Positions 56,724-63,889 of a stretch of 64,000 nt of DNA are shown one piece after another. Location: positions 1 to 64,000 of IMG/VR virus record IMGVR_UViG_3300050821_005575. The stretch is one strand, 5' to 3'. Within the stretch, counting starts at the first letter, position 1. Each line of letters begins with the position of its first letter. The notes under the pieces were generated by a model, which worked only from the letters and a program-made list of their open reading frames with translations, made no database searches and was not told the DNA's origin. Source of the DNA: a virus. A program made the translations under genes and the position numbers.

Positions 56724-57032
56724 ATGAAAGTAAAGATACTCCTGACAAAGGCGGAGCAGTCCGTCGGACTTCAGTACCTTCCGATGATCCCTGGCGACAC
56801 CATCTACATCTTCGTTAGCCCTTCTCTCGGGGGTTACTTCCACTCCAGGAACGTGATAGGGCCGTTCGATCTGGTCTTCCTATCGTCGAGCCGTCAAGTT
56901 CTCTTTCAGAGAACCATGATCCCTCCGAACGATATCGTCGCGACTCCTCCTGGCGCCGCGTGGGCCCTGGAGGCGAAGCCTGGGGTGCTGCAGCGGTTCA
57001 TCGTTCAAGGTAAGTTCACGCTGAGCTTCTGA
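56724..57032 (+). CDS. Unknown protein
   Basis: 102 aa. Beta-rich, hydrophobic (MIPGDTIYIFVSPSLGGYF). Stop overlaps the next ATG by 1 nt. No family. Confidence 0.5.
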   Translation: MKVKILLTKAEQSVGLQYLPMIPGDTIYIFVSPSLGGYFHSRNVIGPFDLVFLSSSRQVLFQRTMIPPNDIVATPPGAAWALEAKPGVLQRFIVQGKFTLSF

Positions 57033-57280
57033 TGCCGAAGGAGATCCTCGTCTACCGCGGCTGGATCGGCGCGAAGGAGTTCGATCGTGCCGAGCTGGAG
57101 AAGATGGGGATCGAGCTCGGCCGCTGGAATCCGGAAGGAGCGTTCGACTACGTGTCGATGACGGCTGACGTGTACGCCGTCTTCACGAAGCGCTGGAAGG
57201 GTCGCGGGGTCTGGGGACTGATCGGCAAGCGGGAGCTCGTCTACTCGAAGACCGAGGACGACATCGACATCCCGTTCTGA
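57032..57280 (+). CDS. Unknown small protein
   Basis: 82 aa. GWIGAKEFDRAELEKMGIEL; alpha/beta. Followed by a CGTGTACACG element. Confidence 0.5.
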   Translation: MPKEILVYRGWIGAKEFDRAELEKMGIELGRWNPEGAFDYVSMTADVYAVFTKRWKGRGVWGLIGKRELVYSKTEDDIDIPF

Positions 57281-57287
57281 ATCAGAT

Positions 57288-57297
57288 CGTGTACACG
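57288..57297 (+). promoter_or_regulatory. CGTGTACACG intercistronic palindrome
   Basis: Seven nt after a stop codon. The next gene starts either at the GTG inside it (57289) or at the ATG just after it (57298). Confidence 0.55.
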
Positions 57298-57618
57298 ATG
57301 ACTTCTACGGGCTGGAAGTTCTCGGCGCACGCCGCCGAGCGTCTCGCGAAACGGTTGAGGCTTATCCTGGATATGCGGGTTGAGGCCGAGATCTCGCGGA
57401 TGCTCGACTCGGCCCAGGCGAAGCCGGTAAAGCTGAACTACGGCCGGTCCCTGTACCAGATCCCGGTCATGGGTGTCAACGTGATCGCGGTCTGCAATAC
57501 TCGGGAGCGCATCGTCATCACGTTCATGGACGCGGAGAGATGGAACACGAAGTTCAAGCGCCGAACCAAACGCGACGACAAGTTCCGCCCTAAGGGCGGA
57601 TTCGACGAGGAGGAGTAG
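57289..57618 (+). CDS. DUF4258-like protein
   Basis: 109 aa. FSAHAAERLAKRLRL is the N-terminal helix typical of DUF4258/RelE-neighbour folds, followed by YQIPVMGVNVIAVCNT and ERIVITFMDAERW. Start GTG 57289 or ATG 57298. Confidence 0.55.
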   Translation: MYTMTSTGWKFSAHAAERLAKRLRLILDMRVEAEISRMLDSAQAKPVKLNYGRSLYQIPVMGVNVIAVCNTRERIVITFMDAERWNTKFKRRTKRDDKFRPKGGFDEEE

Positions 57619-57621
57619 TAC

Positions 57622-57650
57622 TGGACAGGTCGGAATCCAGTCTGCATACT
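57622..57650 (+). promoter_or_regulatory. Possible rightward promoter
   Basis: TGGACA (57622-57627), 17-nt spacer, CATACT (57645-57650). ACTGGA and TCCAGT form an inverted pair over the -35 region. The next GTG start is 11 nt after the -10. Confidence 0.45.
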
Positions 57651-57661
57651 ATTAGACTACT

Positions 57662-58180
57662 GTGCCGAACGAACGGGAAGAGATCAGAAGGGCGATTGCT
57701 CTTGCAGAGCAGAAAGCGAAGGAGAGACTGATGCGTGGATCCCCGGCATTCCTTCCAGGCTCGTCGTACGTCGCCGGATTCAGTGAGGAGCCGTCGGTCG
57801 TCGTCTCAGTCCAGAAGCTCGGGAACGGGTACATGCTGGACCTCCGGACGAACCCGAAGCGCCCGCCTCTCCCGCGTCCCGTCCACGTCCCGAGCCCGTT
57901 CGCCGGTCAGGATCCCGACGAGTTGATCGACCGGATGATCGACGGCCTCGGCTCACTGGTCCGGTCCATCAACGACAAAGGGGCGGGAGAGCACTGGAAG
58001 GACGAGGACGACCGGAGGCAGGTCCGGGAAGCCTTCCGGATCATGTTCCCCGGCCTGACGAGCAGCGTCGATCGGCTGGTCTCCGACGAGCCGGAGCCGA
58101 CCTACGAGGAGCCGCGGCACGAGCAACTCGTCTTCGAGACGAAGGAGAAGCTCTTCGAGTATCTGACGAAGAGCCTGTAG
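57662..58180 (+). CDS. Unknown early protein
   Basis: 172 aa from GTG 57662, near the predicted transcription start, no Shine-Dalgarno. Helical ends with a Pro-rich middle (RPPLPRPVHVPSPF). No family. Confidence 0.55.
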   Translation: MPNEREEIRRAIALAEQKAKERLMRGSPAFLPGSSYVAGFSEEPSVVVSVQKLGNGYMLDLRTNPKRPPLPRPVHVPSPFAGQDPDELIDRMIDGLGSLVRSINDKGAGEHWKDEDDRRQVREAFRIMFPGLTSSVDRLVSDEPEPTYEEPRHEQLVFETKEKLFEYLTKSL

Positions 58181-58211
58181 TCGGCGCGGCATCGGGAAGA
58201 AGGAGAGGGTC

Positions 58212-58775
58212 GTGGACTTCCATCTAGAACGAATCTCGGTAGGTCGATTTAGATTTATCGTTGACAGAGAACCTCAACAGTTCGGATTCTGTCGGTGTGG
58301 CTGCGGCCTAAAGACGGACATAGCTACATACAACGTACCGGGTAAAACTATTAAAGGTCAGCCTTTAAGGTACCGGTCCGGTCACGGAGCGATGGCAAAA
58401 AAAACTGAGAAAGAAGTTGTACTGAAAGGTACGTGCCTCGTTTGGATGGGAGTTAGAAGTAGCGAGGGGTACGCGATTGTCGGCCATGTGTATATCCACA
58501 CACTTTTATACGAAAAATTAACCGGTCGCATTCCTGATGGCCTTGAGCTAGATCATCTCTGTCGAAATAGGTTTTGTATAAATCCAAGACACGTCGAGCC
58601 TGTGTCCCGTGCCGAAAACTGCAGAAGAGGTGATGGGACAAAACTTACGTATTCAGATGTCGCTCAAATAAAAAGCATGAGAGAAAGAGGGGTAACCTTA
58701 AAAACAATAGCGAAAATATTCAGCGTTGGGCATCCACACGTTTCTAGGATCTGCTCTGGAAAGGTATGGAAATGA
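58212..58775 (+). CDS. HNH endonuclease in an AT-rich island
   Basis: 187 aa; GGAGAGGG upstream. FCRCGCGLKTDIA, then the HNH_3 core GLELDHLCRNRFCINPRHVE and a C-terminal HTH-like region (LKTIAKIFSVGHPHVSRICS). AT-rich against its neighbours. Confidence 0.85.
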   Translation: MDFHLERISVGRFRFIVDREPQQFGFCRCGCGLKTDIATYNVPGKTIKGQPLRYRSGHGAMAKKTEKEVVLKGTCLVWMGVRSSEGYAIVGHVYIHTLLYEKLTGRIPDGLELDHLCRNRFCINPRHVEPVSRAENCRRGDGTKLTYSDVAQIKSMRERGVTLKTIAKIFSVGHPHVSRICSGKVWK

Positions 58776-59257
58776 GCGGAGGATTCGGAGAGCGGATAAC
58801 AATGATCTGCGCTGTTTGCAGCTCCGCCCATCACGATAGCAGTAAAGAGGTCTACGTTCACGATGCGCAGACAGGGGCTTATAGGAAGGCGATTTGTCCG
58901 CTATGCGTCTGTCTTGATTGCTGCCAACTCCACAACGACCCGATCCGATCGAAGATCCGGCCGCTGATGATGGGCCAGACGCTCGCGCAGCAGTACCACC
59001 TGACCGTCGACGAGCACCTGCCTGGACAGCCTGCACGGAAACGGAACATCACGATCAAGGCGCCCGGTCCGCTCAACGTCCCGGAGGCGATCAAAGCGAT
59101 GGGGGACCTGATGGGCCTGCAGGGTCCGGAGGCGCCTCCCCGCCACAACCTACAGCAGTCTGTTCCCTGTAACTGTAGTAAGAATGCCGTTTCGAAGTGC
59201 ATCGCCTGCGAGATGCCGCTCTGTATCAAGTGCCTGAAGACTCATGACTGTGGATAA
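58772..59257 (+). CDS. Cys-rich protein with two zinc regions
   Basis: 161 aa from ATG 58772 (58802 is possible). MICAVCSSAHHDSS, CPLCVCLDCC, and a C-terminal CNCSKNAVSKCIACEMPLC. Middle has a soluble helical segment. No family. Confidence 0.55.
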   Translation: MSGGFGERITMICAVCSSAHHDSSKEVYVHDAQTGAYRKAICPLCVCLDCCQLHNDPIRSKIRPLMMGQTLAQQYHLTVDEHLPGQPARKRNITIKAPGPLNVPEAIKAMGDLMGLQGPEAPPRHNLQQSVPCNCSKNAVSKCIACEMPLCIKCLKTHDCG

Positions 59258-59278
59258 TTCTCAAAGGAGGATCTGACG

Positions 59279-59623
59279 ATGGACAGCGGCGTGACTTTCC
59301 TGATGACCCCGCTCCCCGGACAGCGGATCGTCGATGGCAAGGATCCGGACGACTGGGAGGACGGCTCGGTCCTGGCGCTCCGGAAGGGTGGCGACGAGGT
59401 CCTGTTCGCCTCCTGGGAGGTCGAAAATCCGAAGGGGATGACCTGGATCCCGGTCGGCGAGTTCTCGCCGGATCCGGAGTCGGTCCAGCCGCCGAACCTC
59501 GAGCGCGAGGAGGAGCACCTGGAGCCGCCCGCCGACGAGACCGGCGCATCGGAGCGTCCGTCCGCGGCCGGTCCGTTCGGACGTGGCTCCGGCAGCCTCC
59601 GGCGCCGTCCGGGGGTGGAGTAG
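59279..59623 (+). CDS. Small acidic protein
   Basis: 114 aa; AAAGGAGG upstream. Beta-like N-terminal half, then an acidic Pro-rich tail. No family. Confidence 0.5.
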   Translation: MDSGVTFLMTPLPGQRIVDGKDPDDWEDGSVLALRKGGDEVLFASWEVENPKGMTWIPVGEFSPDPESVQPPNLEREEEHLEPPADETGASERPSAAGPFGRGSGSLRRRPGVE

Positions 59624-59626
59624 ACC

Positions 59627-60010
59627 ATGGGCAAGAAGGGCAAGCCGGAGGAGTCCGAGCAGTTCGAGGTCTGGATCTCCTCGGTCAAGGGTTGGTTCCG
59701 CGTCGAGGAGAACGGAAACGAAGGTGTCTTCGTCAGCAAGAACCGGGCGATGCTGCTGGCGGAGTCGAAGTCTCACGGCGAGGAGGTCGTCGAGACCATG
59801 GTCATCTCCCGTCGGCCGATCGCCGTCTTCAACGGCGAGGCGATTGCCGTCAAACACCGTCTGGCCGCCGTTGGGAAGAAGGAGACAAGCAATGCCGAGG
59901 TTCACAGCGGTCGTAAGGATCAGGTCGACGTTCCGGAAGCCCGCCCTACAGACCAACCTGAAACCGGTCCTGGTGGGGCCGGACGGGAAGGAGCTCCCGA
60001 AGGACGATAG
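59627..60010 (+). CDS. Unknown protein overlapping the next gene
   Basis: 127 aa. N-terminal 85 residues form a compact domain (FEVWISSVKGWFRVEENG). The last 39 codons overlap the next gene in another frame and encode a low-complexity tail. Confidence 0.5.
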   Translation: MGKKGKPEESEQFEVWISSVKGWFRVEENGNEGVFVSKNRAMLLAESKSHGEEVVETMVISRRPIAVFNGEAIAVKHRLAAVGKKETSNAEVHSGRKDQVDVPEARPTDQPETGPGGAGREGAPEGR

Positions 60011-60251
60011 CGGTGCCTACATCGGCACCGGCACGCAGAAGTTCGAGAAGACGGAGACGGACTCGACGCACGACCCCCTGACCGACGAGGCCGGGAACAT
60101 CGTGACGGCCGGGAACCCCGACGCGCTCCTCCGGAAGGTGAAGGAACACTTCGCCGCGGACGAGTTCGAGAACGTCAAGGTCCTGGAGGTCTCGATCCAG
60201 GAGACCCTGACCATGAAGCATGTGACCGGTGAGGAGCTCGCGAAGCTGTGA
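59892..60251 (+). CDS. Unknown protein with strong ribosome-binding site
   Basis: 119 aa; GAAGGAG 7 nt before ATG. FTAVVRIRSTFRKPALQTNL and EFENVKVLEVSIQETLTM. Overlap with the upstream frame is 119 nt. Confidence 0.55.
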   Translation: MPRFTAVVRIRSTFRKPALQTNLKPVLVGPDGKELPKDDSGAYIGTGTQKFEKTETDSTHDPLTDEAGNIVTAGNPDALLRKVKEHFAADEFENVKVLEVSIQETLTMKHVTGEELAKL

Positions 60252-60595
60252 TCGGGGGAACCGTGACAAACCCGTCCGGACTTACTAAGGATCCGATCGA
60301 AGGCGATGTTCCGGTCGCCTGCACGGTCTCAGGCGCCGTCTACACGCTCCGGAAGGTCGTCGGCGGGGAGACGCCGAAGGAGCTGGAGGTCGCCCTGCGC
60401 GGCCTCGAACGGGACGGCGTCAACATGCGCTTCGTCGGCGTCCCCTGCTCGGACTGCCGGTTCACGGTCTCGACGGACCGGGACCTCGGCAAGCGCTCGA
60501 CCTGCGAGTACCGGCCCCTCCGCGGGCCTCTGTACGTCCCCAGACAGACCGGAGCCCTGCCTACCCAGGAACGGGGCTCCCCACCCCTCTCCTAA
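60248..60595 (+). CDS. Unknown protein ending in a hairpin
   Basis: 115 aa from GTG overlapping the upstream stop. VGVPCSDCRFTVSTDRDLG; CxxC and a later Cys. Its 3' end forms the outer arm of the compound hairpin. Confidence 0.5.
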   Translation: MIGGTVTNPSGLTKDPIEGDVPVACTVSGAVYTLRKVVGGETPKELEVALRGLERDGVNMRFVGVPCSDCRFTVSTDRDLGKRSTCEYRPLRGPLYVPRQTGALPTQERGSPPLS

Positions 60596-60650
60596 CGCCA
60601 GGAGGGGCCCGGCCTTACACGGGCCCCTCCGGCGGCGTCAGGGGTGGGGT
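60579..60650 (+). terminator. Compound GC hairpin, possible terminator
   Basis: Outer stem CCCCACCCCT/AGGGGTGGGG (10 bp), then CGCC/GGCG and GGAGGGGCCCG/CGGGCCCCTCC (11 bp). No T-run. It separates the preceding genes from the HNH-AP2 gene. Confidence 0.55.
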
Positions 60651-60662
60651 ATTGGAGGTTAA

Positions 60663-61112
60663 ATGAAGAAAGTCCAGCTAAGGAAGAGCGATCTCTTCGC
60701 CCTAGTGGATGATGAGGACTACGATCGAGTCTCGAAGTATAGGTGGACTCTTGAGATCCGAAAGAATGGCCTTCGGTACGCCAGGGCATCCGTCTCCGGA
60801 AAGGTTATTCGACTCCATAGATTCATCTTGAACCTACGTCCAGGCGTCGGCAGTGTCGATCATGAGGACGGAGACGGACTCAATAACACGAAGAAGAACC
60901 TACTGGAGACCACAAGGGCGGAAAACGTCCGGAATGGAAGAGTCCATAGCGACTCAACCTCAAGGTATAAAGGGGTCCTCCGGGTGAAGTTGAGATGGAT
61001 GGCTAAGCTAATCCTTGGGACGTTCGATACAGAAGAGGAAGCTGCGGCGGCCTACAGGAAAGCATTCCAGGCGTACTTCGGACGCCCTCCCAGGTACCCA
61101 TCTAAGGGGTAA
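60663..61112 (+). CDS. HNH endonuclease with AP2-like domain
   Basis: 149 aa; GGAGG upstream. LHRFILNLRPGVGSVDHEDG and DGLNNTKKNLLETTRAENVR (HNH), then SRYKGVLRVKLRWMAKLILG and GTFDTEEEAAAAYRKA, the AP2 DNA-binding fold. Classic mobile phage endonuclease. Confidence 0.85.
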   Translation: MKKVQLRKSDLFALVDDEDYDRVSKYRWTLEIRKNGLRYARASVSGKVIRLHRFILNLRPGVGSVDHEDGDGLNNTKKNLLETTRAENVRNGRVHSDSTSRYKGVLRVKLRWMAKLILGTFDTEEEAAAAYRKAFQAYFGRPPRYPSKG

Positions 61113-61152
61113 ATACCCCCTCTAGGGATGCACACAACTCTCATTGTGTGCA
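61106..61152 (+). other. Two hairpins before the SprT-like gene
   Basis: GGGG(T)...(A)CCCC at 61106-61119, then TGCACACAA and TTGTGTGCA (61129-61137/61144-61152, 9 bp). The second resembles the extended GGCAC-type element at 48659. Confidence 0.5.
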
Positions 61153-61170
61153 ATATTCCGTTTTTTCGCC

Positions 61171-61199
61171 TTGACTACTGTACAGTAGTCGTATATAAT
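61171..61199 (+). promoter_or_regulatory. Strong promoter with an 18-bp operator palindrome
   Basis: TTGACT (61171-61176), 17-nt spacer, TATAAT (61194-61199). GACTACTGTACAGTAGTC (61173-61190) is a perfect palindrome over the -35 and spacer, ideally placed for a repressor. Confidence 0.85.
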
Positions 61200-61226
61200 C
61201 TGGTCATGACGAAGAAGGAGGTCCCC

Positions 61227-61811
61227 GTGAAGGCGGTCAAGATCAACCGGGAGGCGTGGCTCCGGGCGGCCTACGCGCTCCTCCGGAGGAAGCTCCTGAA
61301 GGAGGCGCCGGAGCAGGTCGCGCTCTCCTGGTCCTTCCCAGCCAAGGGCGGCACCTCGGCGAACCGGCGCCGGATCGGCGAGTGTCACTACAAGGGCGGC
61401 TCGGCCGACGGCGCGATCGAGGGCGACCGGGTCATCCTGATCTCGCCGACGCTGAAGTCGCCCCTGGAGCTCATCGAGACCCTCCTGCACGAGATGGTCC
61501 ACGCGGCCCTGCCGATGGGCTGCGGCCACCGGAAGCAGTTCTCCCGCCTCGCGGCCCGGGTCGGCCTCGTGAAGCCCTGGACGGCCACCAAGGCCTCGCC
61601 GGAGCTCGCGAAGCGGATTGAGGGTGAGTTCCTGCCCGCCCTGCCCGCGTGGCCCGGCGGCCACCTCGTCATCCAGGCGACCCAGAAGAACCGCCAGCTG
61701 AAGGGCGTCTGCGAGTGCGAGCGGATCATCCGGGGTTCGGCTAAGCTCTTCGAGGCCGGACCGATCATCTGCGGCCTCTGCGAGGCGCCCTTCGAGCTGG
61801 AGGCGAAGTAG
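61227..61811 (+). CDS. SprT-like zinc metalloprotein
   Basis: 194 aa from GTG 61227 (AAGGAGG 6 nt upstream); ATG 61206 at the predicted +1 is an alternative. HEMVHAALP holds His88, Glu89 and His92, with His101 as third ligand (GCGHRKQF). A C-terminal zinc ribbon (CECERI...CGLCE) follows. SprT/Spartan-like proteins cleave DNA-bound proteins in other organisms. Tightly regulated by the palindromic operator, by inference. Confidence 0.8.
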   Translation: MKAVKINREAWLRAAYALLRRKLLKEAPEQVALSWSFPAKGGTSANRRRIGECHYKGGSADGAIEGDRVILISPTLKSPLELIETLLHEMVHAALPMGCGHRKQFSRLAARVGLVKPWTATKASPELAKRIEGEFLPALPAWPGGHLVIQATQKNRQLKGVCECERIIRGSAKLFEAGPIICGLCEAPFELEAK

Positions 61812-61812
61812 A

Positions 61813-61822
61813 CGTGTACACG
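61813..61822 (+). promoter_or_regulatory. CGTGTACACG intercistronic palindrome
   Basis: Starts 1-2 nt after the SprT-like stop. The HNH gene may start at the GTG inside it. Confidence 0.55.
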
Positions 61823-62290
61823 GACAGATCCCTAGGTCTTGCGATTCGATTCTGGATGCACGTTCAGGTGTCAACGACGAACGCCTGCTGGCTCTGGACG
61901 GCCTCAACGGTAAAGGGATACGGACAGATCGGAGCTGGTGGCACGGGCGGAAGGATGTTGAAGGCTCACAGGGTCTCCTGGGAGATGCATAACGGTCAGA
62001 TTCTGGATGGGATGGGCGTTCTCCATAGTTGCGACACCCCCCTCTGCGTCAATCCGAAGCATCTTTTCCTTGGAACAACGGCTGATAACAATAAGGACAT
62101 GGTCGAGAAGGGGAGGCAGGTAAGAGGGTCTCGTGTGGCCCATAAGACCAGCTTGACCGAGGCTAAGGTTTTAGAGATGAAGCTACTCCTTAAGATTGGA
62201 CAGATCAGATCTGAGATCTCTAAGAAGTTCAACGTTACGATGAACGTGGTCAATGAGATAGCCAGCGGAAGAACGTGGAGGCATGTATGA
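61814..62290 (+). CDS. HNH endonuclease
   Basis: 158 aa. ACWLWTASTVKGYGQIG, KAHRVSWEMHNGQ, LHSCDTPLCVNPKHLFLGT and DNNKDMVEKGR define the HNH_3 group; a C-terminal HTH-like region follows. It immediately follows a regulated gene. Confidence 0.85.
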   Translation: MYTDRSLGLAIRFWMHVQVSTTNACWLWTASTVKGYGQIGAGGTGGRMLKAHRVSWEMHNGQILDGMGVLHSCDTPLCVNPKHLFLGTTADNNKDMVEKGRQVRGSRVAHKTSLTEAKVLEMKLLLKIGQIRSEISKKFNVTMNVVNEIASGRTWRHV

Positions 62291-62709
62291 TGACGGAAAT
62301 CAGGTCTCCTAAACTGTTTAACGGAAAATACACCGTCGAGTCCAAGGCGACCGGCGAGCACCGGACCTTCTGGGTCCGAACGCAGCCCACGGACGCCGAG
62401 TTCGCGCCCGGCAAGCGCGTCCTGGGGCTCCTGACCGGCACGCAGAACGACGACCCGGACCACTACACCGGCTTCGCCTTCGTCGACGACAGCGGGATCC
62501 ACGTCTGGCGCTCGAAGGCCGAGAAGTCCCCGCTCTGGGGGCAGTACGCCGACCTGCTCTGGACGCTGGCCCTGGACGGTGCCCTATCGCCCTGGGCCGA
62601 CAAAGGCTTCACGATCCTCATGGAGGGCGCCTGCGTGCGCTGCAATCGACCCCTGACCAACCCTCAGTCGATCAAGACCGGGATCGGACCGATTTGCGAG
62701 GGCCTGTAG
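62287..62709 (+). CDS. DUF6011-type protein
   Basis: 140 aa, GGAGG upstream. The C-terminus CVRCNRPLTNPQSIKTGIGP followed by ICEGL matches the short zinc motif of DUF6011 exactly in spacing. The N-terminal 95 residues are a beta-rich domain. Function unknown. Confidence 0.7.
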   Translation: MMTEIRSPKLFNGKYTVESKATGEHRTFWVRTQPTDAEFAPGKRVLGLLTGTQNDDPDHYTGFAFVDDSGIHVWRSKAEKSPLWGQYADLLWTLALDGALSPWADKGFTILMEGACVRCNRPLTNPQSIKTGIGPICEGL

Positions 62710-62717
62710 GAGGAATT

Positions 62718-62879
62718 ATGGTCGTGAGAAAAGGTGGCCCTAAGCACTTCTTCGATGGTCATTCAGACCCGGAGTGGATGGCGATGGCTATGTGGTGGGC
62801 TCTCACAAGATCGGAGACGTGCCACCTGCCTATCCGTCGTCCGATGCGCTGCACCTACATGTGGATGTGTTTGAATTGA
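62718..62879 (+). CDS. Small aromatic protein
   Basis: 53 aa; AGGAGGAA upstream. Met/Trp-rich (DPEWMAMAMWWALTRSETCH). No family. Confidence 0.5.
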   Translation: MVVRKGGPKHFFDGHSDPEWMAMAMWWALTRSETCHLPIRRPMRCTYMWMCLN

Positions 62880-62890
62880 AGGAGGAGACC

Positions 62891-63097
62891 ATGTTCTGCG
62901 CCACCTGCGTCAGCTACCCGAACCACGTCAGCTTCGCCGCCGAGGTGATCGCCGACGACTACGGCAAGTTCTGCGGCAACGGCCTGCGCTTCGCCAGCCC
63001 GGACGAGGCGAAGGCGTACGCCAAGGACCTCTTCTCGCGCTGGACCGCCGTCCGGTCCTGGCGCGTCGTCCCGTCGACGGATCCCGTGAATCAGTAG
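62891..63097 (+). CDS. Small unknown protein
   Basis: 68 aa; AAGGAGGAG upstream. CATCVSYPNHVSFAAEVIA; one CxxC. No family. Confidence 0.55.
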   Translation: MFCATCVSYPNHVSFAAEVIADDYGKFCGNGLRFASPDEAKAYAKDLFSRWTAVRSWRVVPSTDPVNQ

Positions 63098-63110
63098 AAG
63101 GAGGAGCCAG

Positions 63111-63440
63111 ATGTCGTTTCCGCCGATTGTCCGCCGCGCGATCCTCGACCGCCAGCCATCCAGGCGTCGCCGCACACAGCCCGGGTCGACCGTCACCTCG
63201 GTCGTCGTCCGGCTCGCCGTCGCTCCGGAGCGGGTCCGACTGTTCAAGATCGACGCGCGTTACCGTCAGCTCAACCTGAGCACCAAGGAGCTGTCCTGTC
63301 TGCAGCCGATCCAGATCACGCTCTTCTGGAATCGCTACGCGTGCCGGTCCGTCCGGCTGATCATCAATCAGCGCCGGGCGTACCTGCTGTCGGTCACGGA
63401 GACCGGAATCGTCGTCTTCTCGTACTCGAAGATCTCTTAG
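63111..63440 (+). CDS. Unknown small protein
   Basis: 109 aa; AAGGAGGAG upstream. Basic, beta-rich (ITLFWNRYACRSVRLIINQR). No family. Confidence 0.5.
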   Translation: MSFPPIVRRAILDRQPSRRRRTQPGSTVTSVVVRLAVAPERVRLFKIDARYRQLNLSTKELSCLQPIQITLFWNRYACRSVRLIINQRRAYLLSVTETGIVVFSYSKIS

Positions 63441-63449
63441 GATGTGGCT

Positions 63450-63578
63450 ATGATCCAGGTGATGATGCTCTGCTGGGCGAACGGACACGTCGGGGCGGGT
63501 GCCCCGCTGGTCCTCCTGGCAGCGGTCCTGCTCGTCGTCGCGCTGCTCGGCAGCATGTCGCGCGAGGAGGGCTCATGA
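63450..63578 (+). CDS. Single-pass membrane microprotein
   Basis: 42 aa. One transmembrane helix (APLVLLAAVLLVVALLGSM). Stop overlaps the next ATG. Confidence 0.5.
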   Translation: MIQVMMLCWANGHVGAGAPLVLLAAVLLVVALLGSMSREEGS

Positions 63579-63889
63579 GGTTATCCGACGTCAACCCCGC
63601 GAAGTGCCCGCACCTGTACGCCGCCCTGAAGCGCGGCCAGGAGCGCCAGTACGAGGGCTGGGCGCGTGTCGCCGAGCTGCGCCGGTCCGGACAGGAGGAC
63701 GCGGCCGGTCGCCTCGTCCGGAAGCTGCTCGGCGTCCATGGGCCGCCGATGCCGGAGGAGGTCAAGGAGAAGCTCCGCCGGTACAACGAGGAGCACCGGG
63801 ACGAGATCCGCGAGAGGCGTCTGCAGGCCGTCGCGACGCGCCGCCGGACGCTGGCGCTCCTGACGACGGGAAGGAGGATCGGACGTTGA
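63575..63889 (+). CDS. Small basic helical protein
   Basis: 104 aa; GAGGAGG upstream. AKCPHLYAALKRGQERQYEG, then Arg-rich helices (RDEIRERRLQAVATRRR). No family. Confidence 0.55.
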   Translation: MRLSDVNPAKCPHLYAALKRGQERQYEGWARVAELRRSGQEDAAGRLVRKLLGVHGPPMPEEVKEKLRRYNEEHRDEIRERRLQAVATRRRTLALLTTGRRIGR

